A stretch of 64,000 nucleotides of DNA from the NCBI GenBank assembly GCA_964486825.1, contig CAZAQS010000003.1, positions 1-64,000 on the forward strand. Direction: 5' to 3'. Of the stretch, positions 18,940-28,041 are shown piece by piece. The notes below the pieces were generated by a model. The model searched no databases, was not told the DNA's origin, and saw only the letters and a list, made by a program, of their open reading frames with translations. The DNA is from CAZAQS01 sp964486825. GTDB lineage: Bacteria > Chloroflexota > Anaerolineae > Anaerolineales > UBA4823. Every line of letters begins with the position of its first letter. Positions within the stretch are counted from its first letter, which is position 1. A program made the translations under genes and the position numbers.

Positions 18940-20493
18940 ATGAAAATATCTCTGATCTATACCCTCCTGGCGGTGCTGCTTCTGGCAGCCTGCCTGCCCT
19001 TGAGACCGGTTACGGATGAACAGGCGCTGCCAACAGCCACCTTCACATCACTCCCCAATCCTACCGCCCCCTCTACCAACCCAACCCCAGCAGAAGACTT
19101 CCTGCTCGACCCCACACCATCGCCGGCAGCAGTAACTCCTGAAGTTCAACCCTCTGCAACGCCCGCTCCGGACTACCCGCTGACTCACTACGAAATCTCC
19201 GCCAGCTTCGACTACGATTGGAATTTCGTCTCAGTAGACCAGACCATCACATACACCAATGCTTCCGGTTTCCCCATCCAGGACCTGCTCCTGGTGGTAG
19301 AAGCCAACCGGCGCTTCGACGCCTTCCGGTTAAAGTCCTTATCCTGGGAGAGCGGAGATCCCGTCGAAGGCTACCAGATTGAGTTCCACCGCCTGCGCAT
19401 CCCTCTCAACCAACCCCTACAGCCCGGGCAGGTAGTGATCTTGAATATTTCCTACGACTTGAACCTGCCCGAAATCCCCTCCCCCTCGGCTGTGGACCGG
19501 CCGCTGCCGTTCGGATATTCTGCCCGCCAGACCAACCTGGTAGACTGGTATCCCTTCTTCCCCCCCTACCTGCCGGAGACCGGATGGGCTGTACATGACC
19601 CGTGGTTCTTTGGCGAGCACCAGGTTTACGAGTTGGCCGACTATGAGGTTGAAATCCAGATGACGGGCGTGCGCCAGAATGTTACCCTGGCTGCCAGCGC
19701 TCCGGCAAAAGTGGAAGGCAGAACTTACCGTTACCAGATGAAGGCTGCGCGCAGCTTTGCCCTGTCCGCCAGCAATATGTATACCGTCTTTAGCAGGAAA
19801 GTCGGTGATATAACGGTTTACAGCTATGCTTTCACCTTCGATCAAAGGGCCGGTGAAAGAGCGCTCAAGGATACCGCTGCCGCCCTGGATCTGTATTCCG
19901 AGCTCTTTGGACCTTACCCGCATAATTCTTTGAGCGTTGTGGAAGCTGATTTCCTGGACGGCATGGAATATGATGGGCTCTTCTTCCTGAGCCGCGGGTT
20001 CTATGCCCTGTATGATGGCAGCCCACTCGGCTACCTGACTGCCATCGCTGTGCACGAGACCGCTCACCAATGGTGGTATGGGTTGGTGGGCAATAACCAG
20101 GCCCTGGAGCCCTGGCTGGATGAAGCCTTGTGCACCTACTCCGAGCTGCTGTATTACGAAAACCTGTACCCTGAATTAGTAGAAGGATGGTGGGGGTTCC
20201 GAATCAATTATCAGCAGCCTAGCGGCCTGATCGATGGTTCGATTTACGACTACAACGGTTTTGTTTCTTACCGGGACGCCACTTACCTGCGCGGCGCCCA
20301 GTTTCTGCACGAGCTGCGCGGATTGATTGGCGACCAGGCTTTCTTTTCCTTCCTCCAGGAGTACGTCTCCATAACTGCTCAAAAACGCTCTGGGTTGGCC
20401 AGCGCCGAAGATTTCTTTGATATCTTAGCAGAACATAGTCAAGAAAATATACAACCCTTATTGGATGAGTATTTCAAAGAATCAGGTCAATAA
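18940..20493 (+). CDS. M1 family metallopeptidase, lipoprotein
   Basis: A 517-residue exported aminopeptidase-type enzyme. Signal peptide and lipobox L-A-A-C18 are followed by a Thr/Pro linker to about residue 80, a beta-rich M1 N-terminal domain, the exopeptidase-like G-M-E-Y motif, and the gluzincin site H372-E-T-A-H376 with Glu395 (W-L-D-E-A-L) 19 residues later. It is shorter than PepN because the C-terminal helical domain is reduced. Predicted cell-surface peptide degradation. It starts 8 bases after the permease gene. Confidence 0.92.
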   Translation: MKISLIYTLLAVLLLAACLPLRPVTDEQALPTATFTSLPNPTAPSTNPTPAEDFLLDPTPSPAAVTPEVQPSATPAPDYPLTHYEISASFDYDWNFVSVDQTITYTNASGFPIQDLLLVVEANRRFDAFRLKSLSWESGDPVEGYQIEFHRLRIPLNQPLQPGQVVILNISYDLNLPEIPSPSAVDRPLPFGYSARQTNLVDWYPFFPPYLPETGWAVHDPWFFGEHQVYELADYEVEIQMTGVRQNVTLAASAPAKVEGRTYRYQMKAARSFALSASNMYTVFSRKVGDITVYSYAFTFDQRAGERALKDTAAALDLYSELFGPYPHNSLSVVEADFLDGMEYDGLFFLSRGFYALYDGSPLGYLTAIAVHETAHQWWYGLVGNNQALEPWLDEALCTYSELLYYENLYPELVEGWWGFRINYQQPSGLIDGSIYDYNGFVSYRDATYLRGAQFLHELRGLIGDQAFFSFLQEYVSITAQKRSGLASAEDFFDILAEHSQENIQPLLDEYFKESGQ

Positions 20494-20900
20494 TCTATAC
20501 ATAGTATATAAGTGTTTAATTAAGAATAGTAGTCGTAGTAGGGGCTGTGGATATGTGGAGAAACTGGTTTTGGGATGGGATATTGTCTATATGTAGGGGG
20601 AGAGGGATAGCTGGCCGGCACAGGTAGTACTTCCTGGCCTTGATTTTATCCCCAGCCCTTCTGTGGTCAATCGCTTGGACAGGATGTCGGTTCTCCCCAA
20701 CCCAACCATCATGAGATAGGGATGGGCGATGAGAGAAGCGCCCCCTATATATGGGGGTCGTCTTTTGCAAATAATTCTTACAACCTCGATAGTTCTCCAC
20801 AATTAATATATCTTATCCACAGATTTTCGCGAGTTATCCACAGGTTTTCGTGTCCAGTATATAGGATGGCAACAAAACTAAACCCCACCTATGGGGTATG
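20494..20900. other. Candidate chromosomal replication origin (DnaA-box cluster)
   Basis: A non-coding stretch with two perfect DnaA boxes TTATCCACA (20813-20821, 20834-20842) and a one-mismatch box TTCTCCACA (20793-20801) spaced 20 and 21 bases apart in the same orientation. Further one-mismatch boxes lie at 20546-20554 and 20554-20562 (reverse) and 20646-20654. CCCCC-(7)-GGGGG (20741-20757) and ACCCC-(6)-GGGGT (20882-20897) flank the cluster. AT-rich DNA follows to 21080. dnaN and gyrA are within 20 kb. dnaA itself is absent from the window, so oriC is an inference. Confidence 0.55.
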
Positions 20901-21012
20901 AATTGACACAAAATTATAAAGATCAACAAACCGGTCAGTCTGCACACCTTTTACTCGCTCAAATCGTACTGCCTAAAAAACTTATTTGATGAGATTAGTT
21001 CTGCTGTTGTGT

Positions 21013-21056
21013 TTGACAAAATCATTAGATTATGATCTAATTAGATATATATCTAA
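21013..21056 (+). promoter_or_regulatory. arsR-MFS promoter overlapped by two tandem palindromic operators
   Basis: TTGACA (21013-21018), a 17-base spacer and TCTAAT (21036-21041) form a near-consensus promoter. Two abutting 16-bp operators of form TTAGAT-N4-ATCTAA occupy 21025-21040 and 21041-21056; the second is a full palindrome. They cover the spacer, the -10 and the start region, as expected for repression by the downstream ArsR-type protein. Confidence 0.75.
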
Positions 21057-21095
21057 CGACATATAAATAATTTTATCCTCCATGGGTGGAAACAA

Positions 21096-22163
21096 ATGGC
21101 TGAAGAGAACACTCTACCTCGCATATCATGGGACTCGGGCACCGCCTACGATTTATTCGTAAGCTTGCGCGTGCTCAACGAGCCGGAAAAGTTCGACCTG
21201 CGCCCATCCTGGGCGGCCGGCGTCCGCTCGCGCCTCTCCCCAGGCGACCGTGAAGTTTTGGAGGCCTCCCTGGACGTGATCCACTTTCCTTTAGGGTGGA
21301 TCCACACCCTGCCCTCACCCAAGGACGCCGCAACTGCACTGCGTGCCCTGGCTGCTCACCCCCCGGCAGAACGGCTGCCGGCCCTGACTTTTACCAGTGA
21401 TTATTCGCCTCCTGCAATGGAACTCCTTCTGTCGGTAGCCAGGAAAGGCAGCTGGGATGAAAGCGATCGCGAGCAATTGCGTTCCTTGCAACCGGGCAAG
21501 TCACCCCTAAAATCCAAATACCTGGGCAGGTTCCTGGATACCTGGTCCCACCCGGCCGAGTTTGGTGAAGCCTACCTGCAAGCCCTGCATGCCTACCAGG
21601 CGGCCTTCTTTGCAGAAGAAGAAGGGCATATCCGGGGCATGCTTCAAGAGGCCCTCTCCCAGGCTCAAGAGCTGGCAGTTTCCTACACCACCATGGAATT
21701 GATAGAAGAGCTTTCCCAGGGCGTCAGGGTTGAATTCGTAAAGGATTTGGAAGGCATCATCCTGGTGCCCTCCTATTGGATTTCCCCCTTGATCGTGATC
21801 GAAAGGCTGGATCCGAGCTGCGTCCTGATGCTGTTCGGCGCCCGTCCCAAGGATATCTCGCTGGTTCCGGGGGAGTATATCCCGGATGCGATGCTGCGCG
21901 CTCTGAAAGCTTTAGCGGACCCCACTCGCTTGAAGATCCTGCGTTACCTGGGGCAGAGGCCATATTCTCCTTCACAATTGGCCCGCCTGCTACGCTTACG
22001 AGCCCCGACGGTGATCCACCACCTGAACGCCCTACGCCTGGCTGGCCTGGTCCACCTGACCCTGGTTGGAGAGGGAGAGAAAATGTACCAGGCCCGGGCT
22101 GAAGCCGTGGAAGGCGCATTCAGGAAGTTGAAAGCATTTCTCGAAAGCGGCAGTGAGGACTAA
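21096..22163 (+). CDS. ArsR-family transcriptional regulator with N-terminal sensor region
   Basis: A 355-residue protein. The last 90 residues are an ArsR-type winged helix (A-L-A-D-P-T-R-L-K-I-L-R-Y-L, then A-P-T-V-I-H-H-L-N-A-L-R-L-A-G-L-V). The long N-terminal 265 residues resemble the DUF5937-like part of large ArsR proteins and probably bind a ligand; no metal-binding Cys set is visible. The tandem TTAGAT/ATCTAA operators upstream point to autorepression. The MFS gene follows after 2 bases, so it probably controls that exporter. Confidence 0.85.
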   Translation: MAEENTLPRISWDSGTAYDLFVSLRVLNEPEKFDLRPSWAAGVRSRLSPGDREVLEASLDVIHFPLGWIHTLPSPKDAATALRALAAHPPAERLPALTFTSDYSPPAMELLLSVARKGSWDESDREQLRSLQPGKSPLKSKYLGRFLDTWSHPAEFGEAYLQALHAYQAAFFAEEEGHIRGMLQEALSQAQELAVSYTTMELIEELSQGVRVEFVKDLEGIILVPSYWISPLIVIERLDPSCVLMLFGARPKDISLVPGEYIPDAMLRALKALADPTRLKILRYLGQRPYSPSQLARLLRLRAPTVIHHLNALRLAGLVHLTLVGEGEKMYQARAEAVEGAFRKLKAFLESGSED

Positions 22164-22165
22164 AC

Positions 22166-23452
22166 ATGGCAATGAAATACATTAAAGGTATCAGCGGGAC
22201 CACCGTTACCTATATCTCGCGTGTCCGCTCATTTCAGCCCAACGCGCGCCTGTATTTGTTGAATGTATTGGTTACCGGTGCGGCCATGGGCATCTTCCGC
22301 TTGCTTTTCAATTTTTATGTGCTCAGTCTGGGATACGATGAAGCCTTACTGGGGCGCCTGGTCACCGCCAGTAGTCTCTCCGCTTTGATCTTTGCCCTGC
22401 CGATGGGCTACCTGGCGGATATACTTGGCCGGAAAAATTCCCTGCTGCTGTCGGTGGCCTTGATGAGCGTTTCCTTGACCGGCATGGTGGTCTGGCCAAT
22501 TGCGGGCGTTTTTTACGTTACCAATATCATTTTTGGGATCTCTCAAAGCCTGGGTGCGGTCACCATGGCGCCCTTCTTGATGGAAAACTCCGGCGAGCAG
22601 GAGCGCACCTATTTATTCAGCATCGGCTCCGGCCTTCAAATGACGGCTGCCTCGATCGGTAACTGGGTGGGTGGCTTTTTGCCGACCTGGGTGGCCTTGA
22701 GCCGCGGGGTTGATGCGACCAGCAGTACGGCGTATGGCGGCGCTCTGGCAATTACGGCGATCACATCCGCGTTCGGCTTGCTGCCCCTGCTGTTCCTGCG
22801 CACGCCGCGTTCTTTCCGCTCCGATCGCACCATCTTTGCCCCGCTGAACTATGCAGCCCAACATCCGCGCCAGCTCGGCCGGCTGATCCTGCCCATGCTG
22901 CTCACCTCGATTGGTGCAGGCTTGATCATGCCCTTCATGAACGTCTTTTACCGCCAGGTCTACCACCAGCCAGATCCCGTTATCGGTTCCCTGTTCGCTT
23001 GGGGTTCGCTGGCCATGGCGCTTGGCCTGCTGGTCGCGCCTCCCCTGGCAGAGAGAATGGGCAAGATCCAGATGGTGGTGATCACGCAGGGAATTTCCAT
23101 CCCGTTCCTGGTCTTGCTCGGCTTTTCGCCCTGGTTTTGGCTCAGTGCAGCTTCTTACTATGTGCGATTGGCCCTGATGAATATGAGCCAACCTGTTTAC
23201 CAGACTTTCGTCATGGAAAACGTCGAGCCTTCCGCTCGCGCCACCGTCGCCAGCCTGGTGAGTATGTCCTGGAACTTCGGTTGGGCCTTCAGCCCCATGA
23301 TCAGCGGCTGGTTCCAGGTGAACTATGGCTTTGGCCCGCCTTACATGGGCACCATCCTGCTGTACTCGATTGCTGTCTATCTCTACTGGAGCTTTTTTTG
23401 GCGCTCCCCCTCCAGAGCTCAAAAGACCGCCGTCAGGATCCCAGGAGATTGA
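22166..23452 (+). CDS. MFS transporter
   Basis: A 428-residue major-facilitator protein with about 12 predicted spans. The loop 2-3 motif G-Y-L-A-D-I-L-G-R-K (about residues 76-85) matches the MFS G-x-L-a-D-r-x-G-R-k signature. It begins 2 bases after the ArsR stop and shares its promoter, so its expression is probably induced by the ligand of that regulator. The substrate is unknown; drug or metabolite efflux is likely. Confidence 0.88.
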   Translation: MAMKYIKGISGTTVTYISRVRSFQPNARLYLLNVLVTGAAMGIFRLLFNFYVLSLGYDEALLGRLVTASSLSALIFALPMGYLADILGRKNSLLLSVALMSVSLTGMVVWPIAGVFYVTNIIFGISQSLGAVTMAPFLMENSGEQERTYLFSIGSGLQMTAASIGNWVGGFLPTWVALSRGVDATSSTAYGGALAITAITSAFGLLPLLFLRTPRSFRSDRTIFAPLNYAAQHPRQLGRLILPMLLTSIGAGLIMPFMNVFYRQVYHQPDPVIGSLFAWGSLAMALGLLVAPPLAERMGKIQMVVITQGISIPFLVLLGFSPWFWLSAASYYVRLALMNMSQPVYQTFVMENVEPSARATVASLVSMSWNFGWAFSPMISGWFQVNYGFGPPYMGTILLYSIAVYLYWSFFWRSPSRAQKTAVRIPGD

Positions 23453-23629
23453 TCAATTATTAGAATGTGAAAAATCTCGCTTATCTCGGTAACCTTTCCT
23501 GCCCTCCTGCATCATAAGAATGACTATGATTGCGCCATTTCCCACAGGTTCATCCCTGCGAACAGGCATCCGTAAAGAAACCTGCGGGAAGCTTTGACCA
23601 ATAATTAACAAAAATAAGGAGTACATTAC

Positions 23630-24034
23630 ATGGAAATGGTGATCGATTTTCCTGGGGGAGCCTCTGTCAATGCTCATTTTGGAGCCTATACCGTTGAAAC
23701 AGACCAGCCTCCCTCGGGCGGCGGGCGCGGCGCTGCGCCAACCCCCTTTGCCATGTTCCTGGCTTCCCTGGGAACCTGCGCCGGGATCTATGTCCTGGGC
23801 TTTTGCCGCCAGCGTGGGCTGCCAACCGAAGGCATTCGCATCATCCAGCGCACGCATAGCGACCCAACATCAGGCATGGTAGACAAGATCGACCTCGAGA
23901 TCCAGGTCCCGCCCACCTTCCCAGGTAAATACCTGCCTTCCTTGATCCGCTCGGCAGAGCTATGCGCGGTGAAAAAGCATATCGAGCATCCCCCTGAGTT
24001 CGATGTTTATACCCGCGCCGTAGAGACTGCTTGA
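23630..24034 (+). CDS. OsmC family protein
   Basis: A 134-residue OsmC/Ohr-fold protein. The two reactive Cys positions of the family are present: one in L-G-T-C-A-G-I-Y near residue 50 and one in S-A-E-L-C-A-V-K-K near residue 113. Such proteins reduce organic hydroperoxides, though the YhfA-like branch is uncharacterised. Shine-Dalgarno AAGGAG lies 11 bases before the ATG. It appears to be a single-gene unit ending in a strong terminator. Confidence 0.88.
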   Translation: MEMVIDFPGGASVNAHFGAYTVETDQPPSGGGRGAAPTPFAMFLASLGTCAGIYVLGFCRQRGLPTEGIRIIQRTHSDPTSGMVDKIDLEIQVPPTFPGKYLPSLIRSAELCAVKKHIEHPPEFDVYTRAVETA

Positions 24035-24077
24035 GGGTATTCATCTCCTTCCTCTGTCTATAACTGAATGTACAGTA

Positions 24078-24113
24078 AAACAGATCTTGAGGGCCTACCC
24101 CCAAGATCTGTTT
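24078..24113 (+). terminator. Terminator-like hairpin after the osmC-like gene
   Basis: AAACAGATCTTG (24078-24089) pairs perfectly with CAAGATCTGTTT (24102-24113), enclosing a GGG/CCC inner pairing. The TTT of the stem is followed by CCGTTTA, so it is a strong hairpin with a modest U tract and could act on either strand. Confidence 0.65.
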
Positions 24114-24283
24114 CCGTTTACTCCCCCAACCGATCAGATAAGGAATGGCCAATTACTGCCGCCTGCCAAAAAGGAGAAGACGGCCTGCAGATCTGGTAGT
24201 TTCTGAGGCCATGGAGCAGCGAATTAATTCCCCCCCTTTCAAAGTTTGCTATATAATGTATTCGTCACGATAGGAGGCTTCCC

Positions 24284-24871
24284 ATGGGACTCGCTACAAT
24301 TTATACCGTCTGTGCGATCGCCGGGGGGACGGTGCTTGCGCTCAGGTTCCTGTTAATGCTGTTTGGTCTGGATCACGGAGACGCGGGAGTCGATTTCGAT
24401 GCCAGTGTGGATGTGGATCTTGATGGCCATTTAGACGCCGGGCATGATGGAGGTGGTGTCTTCACCTTCCTATCCGTGCAATCCATCTCCGGCTTTTTTA
24501 CCATGTTTGGCCTGGTGGGGTTAGGTCTCCTCCAGATTAACGCCTCGGATGTCTTGAGCCTGGTCGGGGCTCTGGCTGCCGGAGTCTTTACCGCCTGGTG
24601 CACGGGCATGATCTTCTTGGCCATGCGACGCTTGCAATCCGAAGGCACCCTGGTGATCAGTAACGCCATCGGGCAGACCGGTACCGTGTATTTGACCATT
24701 CCGGAAACAGGCTCCGGATCGGTCAGCATTGCCGTGCAGGGCTCCTTGCGTAACCTGGATGCCATATCCGAGAACGGTCGCCGCATCCCTACCGGGAGTA
24801 TTATCAAGGTCGTTGGCATCACCGCTGGGAAAATCCTGGTGGTCACCGACCAATTAACCGAAACCAAATAA
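24284..24871 (+). CDS. NfeD-like membrane protein
   Basis: 195 residues: a first span at 5-26, an Asp/His-rich acidic loop (28-54), two more spans at about 65-112, then a soluble OB-fold-like domain (G-Q-T-G-T-V-Y, I-K-V-V-G-I-T-A-G-K-I-L-V-V). This is the short NfeD type without the protease domain, which normally partners with flotillin/SPFH proteins. The flotillin gene follows after 21 bases. Shine-Dalgarno AGGAGG and a TATAAT at 24252-24257 lie upstream. Confidence 0.85.
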   Translation: MGLATIYTVCAIAGGTVLALRFLLMLFGLDHGDAGVDFDASVDVDLDGHLDAGHDGGGVFTFLSVQSISGFFTMFGLVGLGLLQINASDVLSLVGALAAGVFTAWCTGMIFLAMRRLQSEGTLVISNAIGQTGTVYLTIPETGSGSVSIAVQGSLRNLDAISENGRRIPTGSIIKVVGITAGKILVVTDQLTETK

Positions 24872-24892
24872 TTTAGAACGGAGGTTAGTTTT

Positions 24893-26323
24893 ATGATCTC
24901 GCCCACTCTGCCTCTTCTTTTCCTGGCTGTCATCGTCTTCATCATGCTGATGTTCTTTGCGGTTGTTTTCATGACCAGCCGCTACAAGCGCTGCCCTTCC
25001 GACAAGGTGCTCGTCATTTCGGGTAGGGTTGGCAAGGGCTCAGCCAGCAGGTGTATGCACGGTGGTGGGGCTTTCATCTGGCCGGTGGTACAGGAATACC
25101 GCTATATGAGCCTGACCCCCCTGACCATCAATATCCCGCTTCAGAATGCCCTCTCACTGCAGAACATCCGCATCAACGTCCCCAGCACCTTCACGGTTGG
25201 CATCAGCACCCAGCCAGAGATCATGGCCAATGCGGCCGAGCGCTTGCTCGGCCTGGCGCCCGCCATGATCGAAGCGATGGCCAAGGAGATCATCTTCGGC
25301 CAGCTACGTCTCACAGTCGCCTCTCTCACCATCGAGCAGATCAACCAGGACCGCGAGAGCTTCCTGGAAGCGGTCCGCAAGAACGTCGAGCCAGAGCTGA
25401 ATAAGATCGGCCTGTACCTGATCAATGTCAATATCACCGATATCACCGATGAGAGCGACTATATCGAGAGCATTGGTAAGAAAGCCGCCGCCGAAGCGGT
25501 CAACAAGGCCAAGGTGGATGTGGCCCAGCAGACCAAGCTTGGCGCCATCGGTGAAGCCGAAGCCTATCGGGAAGAAACCATCCGCGTTGCAGAAAGCATG
25601 GCCGAAGCGGAAAAGGGCAAGAAATCCGCCATGGCCAGCCAGCGCATCTTCGTGCAGCAGAAAGAGTCCGAGGCGGTGCAGGGCGAAAACCTTTCCCAGG
25701 TAGAGATCGCTGATTCGAACGCGGCCATGGAAGTCAAGCGGGCGGCCGCCTTCCAGCGCTCGGAAGTCGCCCAGCGTGAAGCCCAGAAGGCCATTCAAGC
25801 CGCCGAATACGAGAAGCGTTTGGCTCAGCTGCGCGCCGAAGAAGTCGCCCAGCAGGAGACCAACAAGATCAAGCTCGAGATCGATGCGGAAGCGAACGCT
25901 GAAATGACCCGTCGTGAGGCCAGGGGTCAGGCAGATGCCATCCTGATGAAGTACCAGGCTGAAGCCGAGGGTCTGCAGAAATTGTTGGAGGCCAAGTCAG
26001 ATGGCTATAAGCGCCTTATCGAAAGCTGCAACGGCGACTCCCAGGCCGCTACCAGCCTGTTGATGATCGAGAAGCTCAGTGATATCGTCCAGGCACAGAT
26101 GGAAGCCATCAGCAACTTGAAGATCGACAAGATCACAGTATGGGACTCGGGTGGTCACAATGGGAGCAGCAATACCACCGCCGATTTCCTGTCTGGCTTT
26201 GTCCGCTCGCTGCCGCCCCTCCAGGAGGTCGCCGCCATGGCCGGGGTGGAGCTGCCCGAATTCCTGGGGAAGGTTGCCCCTGGAAAAGGACCGGCTATAA
26301 CTGGTGAGGTGGTTGGGGATTAG
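24893..26323 (+). CDS. Flotillin-like SPFH domain protein
   Basis: A 476-residue membrane scaffold protein. One N-terminal hydrophobic segment (residues 4-26) anchors it; an SPFH/band-7 domain spans about 30-200, and a long Ala/Glu/Lys-rich coiled coil covers about 200-380 with repeated E-A-E and Q-R-E-A motifs, then a short C-terminal region. Members oligomerise into membrane microdomains. It forms an operon with the NfeD-like gene and ends at a strong terminator. Confidence 0.93.
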   Translation: MISPTLPLLFLAVIVFIMLMFFAVVFMTSRYKRCPSDKVLVISGRVGKGSASRCMHGGGAFIWPVVQEYRYMSLTPLTINIPLQNALSLQNIRINVPSTFTVGISTQPEIMANAAERLLGLAPAMIEAMAKEIIFGQLRLTVASLTIEQINQDRESFLEAVRKNVEPELNKIGLYLINVNITDITDESDYIESIGKKAAAEAVNKAKVDVAQQTKLGAIGEAEAYREETIRVAESMAEAEKGKKSAMASQRIFVQQKESEAVQGENLSQVEIADSNAAMEVKRAAAFQRSEVAQREAQKAIQAAEYEKRLAQLRAEEVAQQETNKIKLEIDAEANAEMTRREARGQADAILMKYQAEAEGLQKLLEAKSDGYKRLIESCNGDSQAATSLLMIEKLSDIVQAQMEAISNLKIDKITVWDSGGHNGSSNTTADFLSGFVRSLPPLQEVAAMAGVELPEFLGKVAPGKGPAITGEVVGD

Positions 26324-26355
26324 GTTTACATAAACAAAAGTAACCTTAAAAATAA

Positions 26356-26380
26356 ACGGCCCTCCTGGAGGGCCGTTTTC
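26356..26380 (+). terminator. Terminator after the flotillin operon
   Basis: ACGGCCCTCC-T-GGAGGGCCGT (26356-26376) followed by TTTTC. The minus-strand ferredoxin remnant runs into this hairpin. Confidence 0.8.
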
Positions 26381-26381
26381 G

Positions 26382-26572
26382 ATGGTCCAATCTTGCTCTT
26401 TCAGGAAAGCCATCGGCTCCGGGGTATACGGCTTCCCGCACGCCTGGCAAGGCTCTAACTTCACCACCGTATTCCAGGAATGCAGGAAGCGCTGTCCATC
26501 CTTATCCTCGATATGGATGGCTCCAGTCGGGCAGACTGTTGCACAGGCTCCACAGCCGATGCAGTCTTCCCC
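26382..26572 (-). pseudogene. Fragment of a 4Fe-4S ferredoxin-like protein
   Basis: Immediately after the TAG stop of the peroxidase remnant (26573-26575), the same frame encodes E-D-C-I-G-C-G-A-C-A-T-V-C-P-T-G-A-I, a complete [4Fe-4S] binding motif, then a later C-Q-A-C-G-K-P pair. No start codon or ribosome site precedes it, and the natural C-terminus is lost into the flotillin terminator. It looks like the 3' part of a hydrogenase or dehydrogenase ferredoxin subunit left by deletion. Confidence 0.65.
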
Positions 26573-27448
26573 CTAAGGCGCTTGCAACCATTCCGCAGGC
26601 GTCGCCAGCGGCCCGCTCAAACTATGCAAAAACGCCTCCAGCTGCATCATACTGGGACCCATGAACGGCAGCGGTTCCAGCTCCGTCTGCCCGATAGCTG
26701 CTGCCGGTGCATGCCGGTAGTGGCGCACAACCATGAACAGGTCACCGAACTGCCCGGCGTGCATATAAGGCGCCATTTCTGCCACATTGCGCAGCGTGGG
26801 TGGCTTTAATGCCCCGGCCAGCTCATCTCCGTTGTCCACCAGGAATCGCAGCTCGGCGCACTCGTCGGGTTCAGCATCACTGTACGGACCTAGACAGTTG
26901 AATTCATCCTTCAGTACCTCTTGTACTCCCAACTGGCGACCGGGATCGGGGGGCGTGCCACTGCGAGGCGGGACTCCCGTGTTGTGGAAGGAGTTATTTG
27001 TCAACAGCGGCCCGTTATGGCACTGGATGCAGTTTGCCTCACCAATGAAGAGGCGCAGTCCGGCTATCTCATTTCCGGTCATGGCCGCATCCATGGCCCC
27101 GACATCGCCTTCTAGCAGCGCTTCAACGTAAGCGTCAAAACGGGAAGGACCGGGTACGATCAGTCTTTCGTATGCTGCAATGGCCTTGCCAATATTGGCG
27201 TAGATCCGGTTTACTGCTTCGCGGTCCTCCCGGCTCATCGCCTCCCAGGCAGCCCAGGCTTCCGGATCCTCTATGGGTCCTGCGCTCTCAGGGAAACGGG
27301 TCGTGTCTGAAAGGTCGGGCAGCGGACTGAAAATGGCTTCGTAATCTACCTGGTAGTACTTGTCGATCAGGTGAGCGTATTGGGTGCGTGTACCTCCATG
27401 CTCCACTTCGTCATTCGTTGGCAGAATTCGGATCGCCGAGCCTAACAA
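26573..27448 (-). pseudogene. Cytochrome c peroxidase/MauG-type protein, 5'-truncated
   Basis: About 291 residues matching the C-terminal two-thirds of a di-haem peroxidase: V-E-H-G-G-T-R-T-Q-Y near the start, A-N-I-G-K-A-I-A-A-Y-E-R, one haem motif C-I-Q-C-H, and a distal region A-P-Y-M-H-A-G-Q-F. The N-terminal haem domain and signal peptide are missing. The frame is closed upstream by TGA at 27449-27451 and no start codon other than TTG is present. The methyltransferase remnant ends 22 bases upstream, so this is a deletion junction. Confidence 0.75.
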
Positions 27449-27470
27449 TCATGGGTAGCCGCTCGGGTCC

Positions 27471-27833
27471 TTATTTAGATGCCAGAACTACCAGAGTTCG
27501 GAATGGGATATGATACCCAGCTTGAGTATTGTAATTCGCAAGCCTCCGGCATACTTCATCGACGACCGTCTGCCGCAGGACCGATGGGACTGAGTTGAAT
27601 CCCGCCGCCATGGGGGTGGCGCTGATATGGCGCGGTACGAAATCCTTCAGCCTTGGCAAATGCAGGTCGAGTTGCACAGTTTCCATCTCGACCTTCTGAT
27701 ATCCAGCTTCTAAGACGATGTCCCGAATTAGATCCTTGTCCGACAGGCTGAAGGCAGATAAAAGGCCGGCCGCGACCTCCCGGCGGTTCGCTTTGAGCCA
27801 GGCAGCAGGTATCGTGCGCTCTGTTTCGTCCAC
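27471..27833 (-). pseudogene. SAM-dependent methyltransferase, 3' remnant
   Basis: About 120 residues resembling the C-terminal part of a class I methyltransferase: F-S-L-S-D-K-D-L-I-R-D-I-V-L-E-A-G-Y, then an R-H-I-S-A-T-P-M motif and P-F-R-T-L-V-V-L-A-S. The SAM-binding Rossmann half (G-x-G-x-G) is absent and an in-frame TAA closes the frame two codons upstream of a GTG. It is not expected to be functional. Confidence 0.6.
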
Positions 27834-27911
27834 CTGACCTTAAGCAGGTAAGCCGAAATGAGAATACGGACAAATTTCCTCCCTAAGAATCTGGTCGAAA
27901 TTCAAAACCTG

Positions 27912-27920
27912 TGATAAAAT
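27912..27920 (+). promoter_or_regulatory. Extended -10 promoter upstream of the leader peptide
   Basis: TG-A-TAAAAT (TAAAAT at 27915-27920) with a weak -35. The predicted transcription start, about 27927, falls within 3 bases of the leader-peptide ATG at 27930, which gives an almost leaderless message. Confidence 0.5.
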
Positions 27921-27929
27921 TCCCATCCT

Positions 27930-28013
27930 ATGAACTACGTACCTCTTGCCCACTTTATTCAGATGAGCGACTCCGGCGCCATATATTCGCGCGCCTGTCC
28001 ACCTTGTGATTGA
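27930..28013 (+). CDS. Putative 27-residue leader peptide
   Basis: ATG to TGA encodes 27 residues beginning M-N-Y-V-P-L-A-H-F and ending R-A-C-P-P-C-D. It lies just after an extended -10 and 28 bases before a strong intrinsic terminator that precedes an MFS exporter. GCGCGCC inside it (27989-27995) is complementary to GGCGCGC in the 5' arm and loop of that terminator (28048-28054), so the two structures are mutually exclusive. This is the layout of ribosome-mediated attenuation. Translation is inferred, not shown. Confidence 0.45.
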   Translation: MNYVPLAHFIQMSDSGAIYSRACPPCD

Positions 28014-28041
28014 TTTTACATAATTCTTTAGTAATTCCTCC

